Assembly: GCF_000703045.1 (NCBI RefSeq)
Contig: NZ_JNLJ01000005.1
Span: 225,023-289,022, forward strand
Direction of reading: 5' to 3'
Length of the DNA: 64,000 nucleotides
Source: Persephonella sp. IF05-L8
Lineage (GTDB): Bacteria; Aquificota; Aquificia; Aquificales; Hydrogenothermaceae
The notes below the pieces were generated by a model that worked only from the letters and a program-made list of their open reading frames with translations, was not told the origin of the DNA and did not search any database. This document shows, in pieces, positions 8,600 to 17,859 of the stretch; the first letter of the stretch is position 1, and each line of letters begins with the position of its first letter. Position numbers and translations under genes: made by a program.

Positions 8600-9343
8600 A
8601 TGGATATCTATCTTCCTCAAAAAAGCTACATAAATAAGAAATTACTTATTATTTCACTACTGATAGGGTTTGTTGTCAATATTGTTTTTCTGTATCTTCT
8701 TGGTTTCTGGACAGCAAATGTTCAACCTATAAAGCAAAAACAGGTAAAAGTTAAATATATTCATTTAAAACCCAAGGAAAAGAAAAAGGTAGTAAAGAAA
8801 AAAATAAAAAAGGAAGCTGTCAAAAAGCCACAGAAACAAAAAATCTCAAAAGGAGAAAAAGTAGCTCCAAAACCTGCTGTACCAGCTATCACACCTGAAC
8901 TGCCAGAAGTTGCAAACCTACCAGAAGAAGAGTTATCCCTTCCTGAAAACGAGATGGATACAGGAGATTTTTCTGATATACCTGTTGAAACTGGAGAGAT
9001 TAAGGAATTCAGAGCGATAACAAAAGGAGAATTTAATCCAACATTTGGGACAGAACTTTCCAAAGTAGATAAAACAGCTACAGGAACAGCTATTGGTAGA
9101 AAACTGATATATAGACCCCCACCACCTTTAATAAAGGCAAAAGTTCCACCTCCCCCTGTAAAAGTAAAACTATGGATAAACAAGGATGGAACAGTATCAA
9201 AAGTAATTCTGCTTGAAACCACCGGAAATAACAAAATAGACCAGATTATAAAAAGATACGTCCAGAGCTGGAAATTCAATGAGATAAAGGAAAACAAAGA
9301 AGAGTGGGCAATAACAACAATAAGATTTAAACCATCTTCCTGA
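8600..9343 (+). CDS. tonB: TonB-family energy transducer
   Basis: 247 residues. One N-terminal membrane helix (about 15-37) is followed by a periplasmic Lys-rich then Pro/Glu-rich linker and a C-terminal TonB domain (about 170-247: PPPPVKVKLWINKDGTVSKV, then IIKRYVQSWKFN). TonB proteins carry proton-motive energy from ExbB/ExbD to outer-membrane receptors. No exbB or exbD is in the window. A receptor-like protein is encoded at 49718. The stop codon overlaps the start of the next permease gene, so the three genes from 8600 to 11780 form an operon. Confidence 0.88.
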   Translation: MDIYLPQKSYINKKLLIISLLIGFVVNIVFLYLLGFWTANVQPIKQKQVKVKYIHLKPKEKKKVVKKKIKKEAVKKPQKQKISKGEKVAPKPAVPAITPELPEVANLPEEELSLPENEMDTGDFSDIPVETGEIKEFRAITKGEFNPTFGTELSKVDKTATGTAIGRKLIYRPPPPLIKAKVPPPPVKVKLWINKDGTVSKVILLETTGNNKIDQIIKRYVQSWKFNEIKENKEEWAITTIRFKPSS

Positions 9344-10557
9344 TGAAAAAATTACTTAGAATTTTTAATCAATCATTTATAGCTGTAAGAGCTTATAAAC
9401 TAAGAACTTTTTTTTCTTTACTTGGAATAGCTCTGGGTATAGCTTCACTTTCTATTATTGTTGCTGCTGTAGAAGGCTCTTATAACCGAGCTTACGAAAT
9501 AATTGATGTTTTTGGTCCTGAAAGTATTATCATTTTTAGCGGTTCACGGGAAGAAAGAGGGGTTAGACACAGACAAAAAACCCTAACAATGAATGATTTG
9601 AAAGCACTTAAAGAGGCAATTCCAGAAATAAAACTGATTATGCCAGTTTTATTTGTTGATGATGCCACCATTTATTATAAGGGAAATATAACCACCTCCC
9701 GAGTTTACGGAGTTTCTGACCAGTATGAAGAAGCATGGAACTGGTATCTGATAGAAGGAAGATTTTTTAATAAGCAAGAAATAAAAACAAAACAGAATGT
9801 ATGTGTAATAGGGCTTTATGTCAGAGAGGAACTCTTTGGCAAAGAAGACCCTATAGGAAAGATGATACTGGTAAATAGATTACCCTGTAAAATTCTGGGA
9901 GTTCTCTCAAAAAGAGGAACTACACCAACAGGTAGAAATCTTGATGACAGGGTTTTAATGCCATATACCACAGTCATGGCGAAGATTAACCATGATTTTC
10001 TTTATATAAATGCTATAAGAATAAAGTTTGTAAAAGGAGCTCCTGTTGAAAAGCTTATAGAAAAGGTAAGACAGATTTTAAGGCAGAGGCATCATCTTTC
10101 CCCTGGAGAAAGTGATGATTTCTTTATACTTTCTCCAACAGAAATAATAAGATTTTTAGTTAATTTAACAGGAACACTGGTGCTATTTTTAGGTTTATCA
10201 TCGGCTATATCACTAACTGTTGGTGGTTTTGTTCTGGCAAATCTGTTTTTACTTTCTGTAAATGAGAGAAAAAAAGAGATAGGAATAAGAAGGGCTATCG
10301 GAGCAAAGAAGAAGGATATCTTATTCCAGTTTTTGTTTGAAGCTATAATCATAACCATATTTGGTGCGATTATAGGATTTGGGCTTGCTATTATTGGAGC
10401 AAAAATGCTTACATATATCGCCCAGTTTCCAATTAAGTTTTCATTTATAGCATTTTTAGCAGCAGTAGTAGTATCCGTGATAGTTGGAGTTATATCTGCC
10501 CTCAGTCCTGCAATAAAAGCTGCAAATCTTAATCCAATTGAGGCAATCCGTGGATGA
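9343..10557 (+). CDS. MacB-type ABC transporter permease
   Basis: 404 residues. The topology is one N-terminal helix, a large periplasmic MacB-PCD domain (about 45-260) and an FtsX-type three-helix C-terminal domain with the hallmark NERKKEIGIRRAIGAKKKDILFQFL (quoted in part) and a C-terminus LSPAIKAANLNPIEAIRG. Such permeases act as mechanotransmitters for export of lipoproteins, peptides or antibiotics, always with an ATPase. No ATP-binding gene is adjacent. It overlaps tonB by one base and the next permease by 4 bases. It resembles its neighbour, so the pair may form a heterodimer. Confidence 0.9.
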   Translation: MKKLLRIFNQSFIAVRAYKLRTFFSLLGIALGIASLSIIVAAVEGSYNRAYEIIDVFGPESIIIFSGSREERGVRHRQKTLTMNDLKALKEAIPEIKLIMPVLFVDDATIYYKGNITTSRVYGVSDQYEEAWNWYLIEGRFFNKQEIKTKQNVCVIGLYVREELFGKEDPIGKMILVNRLPCKILGVLSKRGTTPTGRNLDDRVLMPYTTVMAKINHDFLYINAIRIKFVKGAPVEKLIEKVRQILRQRHHLSPGESDDFFILSPTEIIRFLVNLTGTLVLFLGLSSAISLTVGGFVLANLFLLSVNERKKEIGIRRAIGAKKKDILFQFLFEAIIITIFGAIIGFGLAIIGAKMLTYIAQFPIKFSFIAFLAAVVVSVIVGVISALSPAIKAANLNPIEAIRG

Positions 10558-11780
10558 TTGATAAATTTTTGCTTTTACTGGCTGTAATTGCACGGATTTT
10601 TAAGGAGTATAAAGCAAGGTCTATCCTGTCTGTTTTGGGGGTGGGATTTGGAACATTTGCCCTTATAATGATGGTTTCTATATCAAACTCCCTGAAAGAA
10701 AAAAGCAGACAGGAAGTTGAGAAATTTGGGAAAAATCTTGTGGTGGTTAAAGCGGGAAATGTCAGAGTTTTTAGAGGAAAAAGCAGAACAATATCCACCG
10801 CAACCACACTGAAAATCCCTGATGCTATAGCAATAAAGCAGCAGATAGACCATGTTGTAAGGGTACTACCCTCTTTTCATATTTCCTATCCTATCAGAAA
10901 AGGTGGCACAACTATTTTTGCAACAATTATAGGTGTTGGAAAGGAATATCCAGAGATAAGGAATATAAAGGTCTGGCAGGGAAGGTTCTATACCCAAAAA
11001 GAAGAAAAAACAGGGGAAAAGGTAATAGTCTTAGGTTATAAGATAGCAAAAGATTTTTTTAAGGATGAAGACCCTATAGGCAAAACACTGCTTATATTCA
11101 GGGTTCCCTGTAAAGTAATAGGTGTTATGGAAGAAAAAGGGGCAGATATATCAGGAGAAGACCAGGACAGTTTTATTTATACTCCACTAAAAACAGCAAT
11201 GAGAAGGCTGGCAAATGTAGACTACATAAATACCATATATGTTCAGGTTGATAAAAAAGAAAACATCCCTTATGTAAAAGAAAAAATAAGAGAGCTTCTC
11301 AGAAAAAGACACCATTTGAAGCCTTCTGACAGAAATGACTTTACTGTCCTTTCTCCAGATGATTATATAAGAATGGAAACAGAAGCAATGCATATATTCA
11401 GCATACTGGGAGGAGTTTCTGCAGTAATATCTTTCCTTATTGGAGGAATAGGTATTCTTTCTATAATGATACTGATTATTAATGAAAGAATAGAGGAAAT
11501 CGGCATCAGGCGGGCTGTAGGGGCAAAAAAAACTGATATTATGCTTCAGTTTATACTGGAGGCATCTTTCATATCAATAACAGGAAGTTTTATTGGGGCT
11601 ATTATAGGAACAGCTTTATCCCTTTTAATATTTATAACCTTTAATCTGCCTGTAGCCATATCTTACAGCTGGATATTATTCTCATTCGTTTTATCAATCA
11701 TTACAGGGATTTTAGCCGGAATATATCCTGCTTATCGGGCTTCCACCATAAAACCTGTTCAGGCTTTAAGGAGAGTTTGA
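10554..11780 (+). CDS. MacB-type ABC transporter permease (second copy)
   Basis: 408 residues with the same architecture as the preceding gene: N-terminal helix, periplasmic domain, and C-terminal FtsX domain with NERIEEIGIRRAVGAKKTD and an end at YPAYRASTIKPVQALRRV. The parallel order and shared motifs (DPIGK, VPCKVIGV, RHHL) indicate a tandem duplication with divergence. It is translated from an ATGA overlap with the first copy. As with the first, the ATPase subunit must be encoded elsewhere. Confidence 0.9.
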   Translation: MIDKFLLLLAVIARIFKEYKARSILSVLGVGFGTFALIMMVSISNSLKEKSRQEVEKFGKNLVVVKAGNVRVFRGKSRTISTATTLKIPDAIAIKQQIDHVVRVLPSFHISYPIRKGGTTIFATIIGVGKEYPEIRNIKVWQGRFYTQKEEKTGEKVIVLGYKIAKDFFKDEDPIGKTLLIFRVPCKVIGVMEEKGADISGEDQDSFIYTPLKTAMRRLANVDYINTIYVQVDKKENIPYVKEKIRELLRKRHHLKPSDRNDFTVLSPDDYIRMETEAMHIFSILGGVSAVISFLIGGIGILSIMILIINERIEEIGIRRAVGAKKTDIMLQFILEASFISITGSFIGAIIGTALSLLIFITFNLPVAISYSWILFSFVLSIITGILAGIYPAYRASTIKPVQALRRV

Positions 11781-11812
11781 AAATTTCCAGATAAATACCG
11801 ATTATTAAAAAA

Positions 11813-11828
11813 AACCTCCGGCGAGGTT
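11813..11828 (+). promoter_or_regulatory. Hairpin covering the ribosome site of the chemoreceptor gene
   Basis: AACCTC (11813-11818), loop CGGC, GAGGTT (11823-11828) form a perfect 6-bp stem. The GAGG in the 3' arm is the only ribosome-site candidate for the ATG at 11832. Read on the minus strand the same hairpin is followed by a T run, so it could alternatively be a terminator against antisense transcription. Confidence 0.45.
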
Positions 11829-11831
11829 ATT

Positions 11832-13481
11832 ATGACCCTCAGAAAAAAGTTTATACTCAGAATTGTTATTATTCTTTCCCTTATTCTTGCTTTTACTATA
11901 GCTATTAATGCGTTTTCCTTCAGAAAATATGGAATTCATAATGCAGATAAAACAGGAAAAATTGTTGCCAAGCTGGTGGAAAGTGGTCTTACTGCCCATA
12001 TGATGACAGGGACTATGGGGATGAGGCATTATTTTTTAGACCAGATAAGAAGTATTGAAGGAATTGAAAAGTTATGGGTTATCAGAGGAGAGCCTGTCAT
12101 AAGGCAGTTTGGGAAAGGAAGTAGTTATGAAGCCCCAAAAGATGAACTTGATTTAAAAGCAATTCAGACAGGAAAAATCCAGAGAAAACTCATAGAAAAT
12201 ATGGATACCGTAAAATACCGGATAACCATTCCTTACGTTGCCACTTCCCGTGGAAAGATAAACTGTCTTCAATGCCATCAAGTTCAGGAAGGGGAAGTTT
12301 TAGGAGCTATAAGTATAATTACAGATATATCAGATGTCAGAGCGTTTGCACTCTCAACCACTAAAATGATTTTGTTGTTCTCAGCGACCATCTTTGTTTT
12401 AGCAGGAATTTATATGTATAGATTTATTGGTAAATATGTAGATATTTTTGAGAAACTAAAAGTCGCCATGGGCAAAGCAATAAAAGGAGATTTTTCAGCA
12501 AGGATTAACACCAACCTGAAAGATGAGGCAGGGCAGACAGCTATAGAATTCAACAGATTTATGGAAGAGCTAAACCAGAATTTTGATGAGATAAAAAAGG
12601 TCATGAAAGCCTTAGCTGAAGCCGATTTAACAAAACGAATAAACAGGAAAATGGAAGGGGAATTTGAGACCCTCCGTCAGAATATCAATAAAAGTATTCA
12701 ATCGCTTGCAAACACTCTCCATATAACTTTAGAGGGGTTTGGCTCAATTTTGACTGAGCTGGAAAGGATAACCCAGCAGATAATAAGAATTTCAGAAGAT
12801 ATAAAAGAGGAAAACACAAACATTCAGGAAATTAAAAATTCCATATACGAAATAAAAGAAAGAATAAAAGCTATTTATGATAGTGCACAAAAAGCTCAGA
12901 AATTAGGAGTTCAGATTAAGGATGAAATCACAAGTGGTGAGCAAAATATAAAAGAGCTGGAAGAGTATGTATCTGCACTGATAGAAGCAGGAGAAAACAT
13001 AAAATCTATGACTAAAAATATTCTGGAAATTGCAAATCAGACAAATCTTCTTGCCTTAAATGCTGCTGTTGAAGCTGCCAGAGCCGGTGAAGCTGGAAAA
13101 GGTTTTGCAGTTGTTGCTGATGAGGTAAGACAGCTGGCAGAAAATACATCTAATTTTGCCAGAAAAGTTCAGAGTGTTGTTGACCAGGTTTTTGAAAATA
13201 TCAAAAAAGCCCGCAGTTCACTTAATAAAACCCACACAGGATATACCCAGATGGCAGCAAACTATGACAGGATGTCTGAGCTTATGGATGAGATTGCCAG
13301 AGCCATATCTATCCAGTCCCAGCATATATCAAAAATGTCTGAAAATATAGAAAAAATATCCCAGATATCACAGCATAATACACAGGAAAATCAGGAGATA
13401 ACAGAAAAAATCAAACAGATGTATAAAACAGCAGAGGAAATTCAGGAAGAGGTTAAAAAATTCAAATTAGAAGGGGAATAG
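11832..13481 (+). CDS. Methyl-accepting chemotaxis protein with periplasmic c-type haem motif
   Basis: 549 residues. A first membrane helix (about 8-27) precedes a periplasmic domain of about 145 residues containing CLQCH (Cys145, Cys148, His149), the covalent haem-attachment motif. A second helix (about 178-198), HAMP, coiled coil and the MCP signalling hairpin tip ([21 protein letters not shown]) follow. The domain resembles the haem-containing Tll0287-like/DUF3365 sensors of redox-responsive chemoreceptors. By family it signals to CheA/CheW, probably reporting redox potential or a gas ligand. No che gene is nearby and no CheR-binding pentapeptide ends the protein. The ribosome site sits in a hairpin. 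Confidence 0.93.
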   Translation: MTLRKKFILRIVIILSLILAFTIAINAFSFRKYGIHNADKTGKIVAKLVESGLTAHMMTGTMGMRHYFLDQIRSIEGIEKLWVIRGEPVIRQFGKGSSYEAPKDELDLKAIQTGKIQRKLIENMDTVKYRITIPYVATSRGKINCLQCHQVQEGEVLGAISIITDISDVRAFALSTTKMILLFSATIFVLAGIYMYRFIGKYVDIFEKLKVAMGKAIKGDFSARINTNLKDEAGQTAIEFNRFMEELNQNFDEIKKVMKALAEADLTKRINRKMEGEFETLRQNINKSIQSLANTLHITLEGFGSILTELERITQQIIRISEDIKEENTNIQEIKNSIYEIKERIKAIYDSAQKAQKLGVQIKDEITSGEQNIKELEEYVSALIEAGENIKSMTKNILEIANQTNLLALNAAVEAARAGEAGKGFAVVADEVRQLAENTSNFARKVQSVVDQVFENIKKARSSLNKTHTGYTQMAANYDRMSELMDEIARAISIQSQHISKMSENIEKISQISQHNTQENQEITEKIKQMYKTAEEIQEEVKKFKLEGE

Positions 13482-13487
13482 GAAAGT

Positions 13488-14945
13488 CTATTCCCCGGGA
13501 AATCTTTTATAAAAATCATTTAATCTTTCATAATAGTGGGCTACCTGTAAAAGTGTTCCTTCATCAAAAGGCTTTCCTATCAGTTGAAGGCCAACAGGTA
13601 ATCCATCTTTAAATCCACAAGGTATGCTAATTCCTGGAATACCAGCCATATTAACTGAAACTGTAAATATGTCTGATAAATACATCTGAATAGGGTCAGA
13701 TGTTTTTTCCCCTATTTTGAATGCAATATCTGGAGTTGTTGGGGTGGCAAGAATATCAACCTTTTGGAATACATCCATAAATTCCTGATAAATTAGTGTC
13801 CTTACCTTCTGGGCTTTCAGATAATAAGCATCATAATATCCAGAAGATAGAGAGTAAGTTCCAAGCATTATTCTTCTTTTTACCTCTGCACCAAAGCCCT
13901 CATCTCTGGTTTTAGAATACATCTCTTCAAGGTCTTTATAATCTGATGTTCTGTAGCCGTATCTGACGCCATCGTATCTGGCAAGGTTGGATGACGCTTC
14001 GGAAGGAGCAATTATATAATAAGCCTCAATTGCATATTTTGTTGTAGGGAGAGATACTTCTTCTATAACGGCACCCTCTTTTTCAAGCTGTTTTATAGCA
14101 TTTTCAACAATATTTTTGATTTCTGGGTCTAACCCTTCAATGAAAAATTCTTTTGGAACCCCAATTTTCAAACCTTTTATATCTTTGCCAATATATGAAG
14201 TAAAATCTGGAACTTCCTGTTTTGAGGATGTGCTGTCTCTCCTGTCCCAACCAGATATAACATTCATAAGCAGTGCAGCATCTTCAACAGTTCTGGTAAT
14301 TGGACCAATCTGGTCAAGGGAAGAGGCAAAAGCCACAAGACCATATCTGGAAACTCTACCATAGGTAGGCTTTAATCCAACAACTCCACAGAAAGCTGCA
14401 GGCTGTCTTATAGAACCACCTGTATCAGAACCAAGAGCTGCAGGAACTATCCCTGCCCCTACTGCTGCAGCCGAACCACCTGAGGAGCCTCCTGGAACCC
14501 TTTCATAATCCCAGGGGTTTCTGGTGGTGAAGAATGCAGAATTTTCTGTGGATGAACCCATTGCAAACTCATCAAGATTTGTTTTCCCTGTGATGATATA
14601 TCCCTGCTTGTTTAGCTTTTCTATTACAGTTGCGTTGTAAGGTGGAACAAAGTTTTCAAGTATTCTTGAGGAACAGGTAGTTCTAATCTCCTTTGTTATT
14701 ATGTTATCTTTAATGGCGATTGGTAGACCAAAAAGGTCTGGAATTTCTTCTAATTTTAATAGTTTATCATCTTTCTTCTTTGCCTCTTCATAGGCTTTGT
14801 CTATTAGATTGGTAACGTAAGATTTAATCTCTGGTTCTACTTTTTGTGTTCTTTCTAAAAATGCCTCTAAAATTTCTGAAGGCTTAACTTCTTTATTCTT
14901 TACTGCACTGGAAAGCTCTGTAAGGCTTTTTTTCCACAGGCTCAT
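13488..14945 (-). CDS. gatA: Glutamyl-tRNA(Gln)/aspartyl-tRNA(Asn) amidotransferase subunit A
   Basis: 485 residues, standard length. The amidase-signature Ser-Ser-Lys triad is visible in LPIAIKDN (Lys), [11 protein letters not shown] and [12 protein letters not shown]. It releases ammonia from glutamine for transamidation of mischarged tRNA as part of GatCAB. gatB and gatC are not in the window, which is common in this group. The start overlaps the stop of the DksA-like gene by 4 bases. Confidence 0.97.
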   Translation of the reverse strand: MSLWKKSLTELSSAVKNKEVKPSEILEAFLERTQKVEPEIKSYVTNLIDKAYEEAKKKDDKLLKLEEIPDLFGLPIAIKDNIITKEIRTTCSSRILENFVPPYNATVIEKLNKQGYIITGKTNLDEFAMGSSTENSAFFTTRNPWDYERVPGGSSGGSAAAVGAGIVPAALGSDTGGSIRQPAAFCGVVGLKPTYGRVSRYGLVAFASSLDQIGPITRTVEDAALLMNVISGWDRRDSTSSKQEVPDFTSYIGKDIKGLKIGVPKEFFIEGLDPEIKNIVENAIKQLEKEGAVIEEVSLPTTKYAIEAYYIIAPSEASSNLARYDGVRYGYRTSDYKDLEEMYSKTRDEGFGAEVKRRIMLGTYSLSSGYYDAYYLKAQKVRTLIYQEFMDVFQKVDILATPTTPDIAFKIGEKTSDPIQMYLSDIFTVSVNMAGIPGISIPCGFKDGLPVGLQLIGKPFDEGTLLQVAHYYERLNDFYKRFPGE

Positions 14946-15421
14946 TTATCCTCTCCTTCCTCTTTTACATCTTCTTCCAGTGGTTCATAATAAGGAATAA
15001 GACTTTCTCTCAGATAAACAGTATATCTGTGGTCAATTAAATCTCTTGTTTTTTCAGCTTCTGCAGCATGTTCAATACAGAGTGTTGTCCATGGCAGTGC
15101 TTCAAGCCTTTTTTCCTCTATAGGCTTTCCACAAACCTCACATAGCCCGTAAGTTCCTTCCTCCATCCTTTGGAGTGCTTTATCTATTTCCTGAAGAATT
15201 TCAACTTCTATATCCTCAAGCTCAGAAAGTATAAATTCTGTGTAATCTATTCTTGCATAATCATCTAACTCTTCAGGTATAGTAAGACCTTCTTCTGTCA
15301 TCTTTTTGATTATATCTTCCTTCTGAAAAATTCTGTCTAAAATCCTTTTCTTCTCTTGAAGTAGCAGCTTTCTGAATTTTTCTAACTTTTTCTTATCAGC
15401 AACATAGGGACTAACAGCCAT
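14942..15421 (-). CDS. DksA/TraR-family zinc-finger protein
   Basis: 159 residues. The N-terminal half is a long helical hairpin and the C-terminal finger is CEVC-x17-CIEH. Canonical DksA has four cysteines; here the fourth ligand would be His. DksA-family proteins enter the polymerase secondary channel and modulate stringent-response transcription with ppGpp. A tail of about 45 acidic residues follows the finger. GGAGGG precedes the ATG. A 23-bp palindrome lies 29-51 bases upstream. It heads an operon with gatA. Confidence 0.88.
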   Translation of the reverse strand: MAVSPYVADKKKLEKFRKLLLQEKKRILDRIFQKEDIIKKMTEEGLTIPEELDDYARIDYTEFILSELEDIEVEILQEIDKALQRMEEGTYGLCEVCGKPIEEKRLEALPWTTLCIEHAAEAEKTRDLIDHRYTVYLRESLIPYYEPLEEDVKEEGEDK

Positions 15422-15449
15422 TTTTGCCCTCCTTATCTTATTAATGTTA

Positions 15450-15472
15450 TTTTACAAAAAATTTTTGTAAAA
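15450..15472. promoter_or_regulatory. 23-bp palindrome in the divergent dksA-like/membrane-protein promoter region
   Basis: TTTTACAAAAA (15450-15460), a single central A, and TTTTTGTAAAA (15462-15472) match perfectly. It is placed between divergent genes and is either an operator or, in RNA, a weak AU hairpin. A -35-like TTTACA for the dksA-like gene overlaps it on the minus strand. Confidence 0.5.
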
Positions 15473-15583
15473 AACTTGCTTTTATAAGTTATGCCTGCTT
15501 TTTGAGTATTTCCAATAGAAAATAGGATTTATACCTTCTGATATGATAGAATATTGGCCAGTTATTCCAGACTGGAGAGGTTT

Positions 15584-15913
15584 ATGTCAGTAGAGGTTCT
15601 TTTTTATTTTCCACTTTTTATTTTAGGGCTTATTGCAGGTTTTTTTTATTTTACACACCTGTTTAAAAGTATAAATAATTTTGGCACTGATAAAGGAAAA
15701 GTTCTCAGAAGTATGATAATCAGACTACCTATACCAGTTATTGCTGTTTTAATCGGAAGTCTTGCTGGTATCGGAGGAATAATCTCTGTTATGGTTGGTT
15801 TTACTACATTTCAGATATATTTCCTTGTGAAAGTGGGAACACAGCTTAAAAAGGAAGTTGAGGAAGAGGCCGAAAAGTTATCTCAGGAAGAAAATAATTT
15901 AGAAAATAAATAA
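15584..15913 (+). CDS. Small membrane protein of unknown function
   Basis: About 109 residues with three hydrophobic segments (about 4-24, 43-62, 64-85) and a highly charged Glu/Lys tail. An Arg-Leu-Pro pair sits at the start of the second helix (MIIRLPIPVIAVLIG). The size and arginine recall AtpI/AtpR subunits of ATP synthases, but the similarity is too weak for a call and no ATP synthase gene is near. The ATG at 15584 is chosen because GGAGAGG precedes it; an in-frame TTG at 15554 lacks support. It is first in the run leading to pilD. Confidence 0.6.
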   Translation: MSVEVLFYFPLFILGLIAGFFYFTHLFKSINNFGTDKGKVLRSMIIRLPIPVIAVLIGSLAGIGGIISVMVGFTTFQIYFLVKVGTQLKKEVEEEAEKLSQEENNLENK

Positions 15914-15915
15914 AA

Positions 15916-16698
15916 ATGGAAAATCTGTTTTATTTTTATCTATTTGCTGCTTTTATTTTTGGTCTTATTGTGGGGAGTTTTTTGAATGTGGTTATATACA
16001 GACTGCCACGGGGTAAGTCTGTTGCCAGTCCAGCATTTTCTTTCTGCCCAAGTTGTGGTCAGAAAATAAAATGGTATGACAATATACCTGTACTGTCTTA
16101 TCTGATACTGAAAGGCAGGTGCAGACATTGTGGAAATAGAATTGGTCTTAGATATCCATTTGTTGAAATTTTGACAGGTATCGCTTCTGTGGCAGCACTC
16201 TGGAAAACAGGCCTTTCTATTGATTACATCTTTGTCTTTCTATTTCTGGCGTTAATGATAGCTATTACATTTATAGATATTGATTTTAAAATTATTCCAG
16301 ATGAGATTAATTTTATAGGGGCTGTTTCTGGACTGATTTATTCGTTTTTTAGAACAGATTTTAGCTGGATAGATGCATTAATTGGTGCTGCTGTTGGTGC
16401 AGGATTTTTATTTGGTATAGCTTATTTTTACCTTAAGTTTAGAGGGATTGAAGGGCTTGGAATGGGTGATGTTAAAATGATGGCCTTTGTAGGCACATAT
16501 ATAGGCTGGTTTGGTTCTTTATTTACAATATTTTTTGGCTCTTTACTTGGTGCTGTTGTTGGGATTTTAGGGGCTTATCTTTCAAAAAGTGAGGATAAAG
16601 GTAGATTTGAAATTCCTTTTGGGCCGTTTCTTGCCTTTGCATCTGTGATTTATCTATTTTTTGGTGAAACCATAAAAAGCTGGTATTTTGGTGGATAA
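15916..16698 (+). CDS. pilD: Prepilin leader peptidase/N-methyltransferase
   Basis: 260 residues, polytopic inner-membrane aspartic peptidase that cleaves and N-methylates type IV prepilins and pseudopilins. The N-terminal segment GSFLNVVIYRLPRG and the zinc-type four-Cys cytoplasmic domain (CPSCGQKIKW and CRHCGNRIG) mark the bifunctional form. Catalytic aspartates lie in FIDIDFKIIPDEI and GLGMGDVKM. No pilin genes are in the window. No clear ribosome site precedes the ATG two bases after the upstream stop, suggesting translational coupling. Confidence 0.95.
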   Translation: MENLFYFYLFAAFIFGLIVGSFLNVVIYRLPRGKSVASPAFSFCPSCGQKIKWYDNIPVLSYLILKGRCRHCGNRIGLRYPFVEILTGIASVAALWKTGLSIDYIFVFLFLALMIAITFIDIDFKIIPDEINFIGAVSGLIYSFFRTDFSWIDALIGAAVGAGFLFGIAYFYLKFRGIEGLGMGDVKMMAFVGTYIGWFGSLFTIFFGSLLGAVVGILGAYLSKSEDKGRFEIPFGPFLAFASVIYLFFGETIKSWYFGG

Positions 16699-17028
16699 AT
16701 GGCAAAAGGATATAAAATTAGATACAAGATATGGCTTGAAAAGGATAAGGATATTATAATGGGACTGGGAAGGGATAAACTTCTCAGGGAAATAGAAAAA
16801 ACCGGCTCAATTTCAAAGGCAGCTAAAGCTGTTGGCATGTCCTACAAAAAAGCGTGGAGTTTTTTAAAAACAATGGAAAACAGACTTGGGATAAAATTGG
16901 TGGAAACCCAAAGAGGTGGCAAAGGTGGTGGTGGAACCCAGCTAACAACTGAGGCCAAAAAACTCCTTTCTGAATTTGAAAAAATAAACAAAGAATTTGA
17001 AAAATTAGCTAAAAAGTTGTCAAAATGA
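16699..17028 (+). CDS. ModE-like winged-helix regulator lacking the molybdate domain
   Basis: 109 residues corresponding to the N-terminal half of ModE: a LysR-like winged helix with GSISKAAKAVGMSYKKAWSFLKTME, then the wing with a Gly-rich loop (RGGKGGGGTQLT). The C-terminal MOP (molybdate-binding) repeats are absent, so how it senses metal or oxyanion, if at all, is unknown. It begins directly after the pilD stop and overlaps the next gene by 4 bases. Confidence 0.85.
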   Translation: MAKGYKIRYKIWLEKDKDIIMGLGRDKLLREIEKTGSISKAAKAVGMSYKKAWSFLKTMENRLGIKLVETQRGGKGGGGTQLTTEAKKLLSEFEKINKEFEKLAKKLSK

Positions 17029-17402
17029 TGTCAGAAAAGCTCTTTCAACTAAGGCGATTTTATTTTGCTTCTCTGTATTTTTCTTTATTTTATATTGCTT
17101 TGTTGATAATTATTTTTAAAGGGAGAAATATCCAGCCTGTTGAGTTTTCATCACTGGATTATATTGTGCTTGGAATTATTTCTCTGGTGCCGGCAGCTAT
17201 ATTTTTCATTAAGCAGATTAAGTATGTATATGAAAAAAACATTTATTTTGTGATGCTAATTTTTGGAGAAATTCCGTTGATTATAGGTTTTATATACTCT
17301 CTCATAAAGGGTAATAGTATTTATCTTATTATCTCATATCCCGTTTTTTTACTGGGCTATTTACTACTTTTACCTACCAAAAAAGCTGTAGAGGGGAAAT
17401 AA
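17025..17402 (+). CDS. Small polytopic membrane protein, function unknown
   Basis: 125 residues with four predicted membrane helices (about 12-30, 42-62, 72-92, 95-115). No family recognised. ATG codons at 17025 and 17028 are both possible starts; the first overlaps the ModE-like stop (ATGA). It is followed by rfaE2 without a gap, so it belongs to the same operon. Confidence 0.6.
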   Translation: MMSEKLFQLRRFYFASLYFSLFYIALLIIIFKGRNIQPVEFSSLDYIVLGIISLVPAAIFFIKQIKYVYEKNIYFVMLIFGEIPLIIGFIYSLIKGNSIYLIISYPVFLLGYLLLLPTKKAVEGK

Positions 17403-17858
17403 ATGGATTATATGGAAATAATAAACCAGTGGAAAAAGGAAGGTAAAAAGATAGTTTTTACCAATGGTTGCTTTGATATTATCCATGCCGGTCATGTTGA
17501 TTATCTGGAAAAGGCCAAAGCCCTTGGAGATGTGCTTGTCGTAGGGCTAAATAGTGATAACTCTATCAGAAGAATAAAAGGAAAAGATAGGCCTGTGAAC
17601 ATTCAGGAACACAGAAAAAAGGTTTTAGAAGCATTAAAACCTGTTGATTTAGTTATTATTTTTGAAGAAGATACACCTGAAAGGCTTATAAAAGAGATAA
17701 AACCGGATGTGCTGGTAAAAGGTGGGGACTGGAGTATAGAAAATATTGTTGGTGCGGATTTTGTTAAATCCTACGGTGGAGAAGTTAAAACCATAGATTT
17801 TGTGTATGACATTTCCACAACTAAAATAATAGAAAAAGCAAGAAACTCAGGAAAATAA
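17403..17858 (+). CDS. rfaE2: D-glycero-beta-D-manno-heptose 1-phosphate adenylyltransferase
   Basis: 151 residues, a stand-alone version of the C-terminal half of HldE. The nucleotidyltransferase signature is [17 protein letters not shown], containing the HxGH motif, and VKGGDW and STTKIIEK close the fold. It makes ADP-heptose for lipopolysaccharide inner core, indicating an outer membrane. The kinase half is not adjacent. A GAGGGG ribosome site is present. Confidence 0.93.
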   Translation: MDYMEIINQWKKEGKKIVFTNGCFDIIHAGHVDYLEKAKALGDVLVVGLNSDNSIRRIKGKDRPVNIQEHRKKVLEALKPVDLVIIFEEDTPERLIKEIKPDVLVKGGDWSIENIVGADFVKSYGGEVKTIDFVYDISTTKIIEKARNSGK

Positions 17859-17859
17859 A

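Noticed and set aside
8761-9297. A 178-codon minus-strand frame opposite tonB
   Set aside because: Its Phe/Ser-rich repeats are the complement of the Lys/Glu/Pro-rich TonB linker; no ribosome site and no family.
15584-15913. Calling the small membrane protein an AtpI/AtpR ATP-synthase subunit
   Set aside because: Only size, helix number and one arginine agree, and no ATP synthase gene is present.
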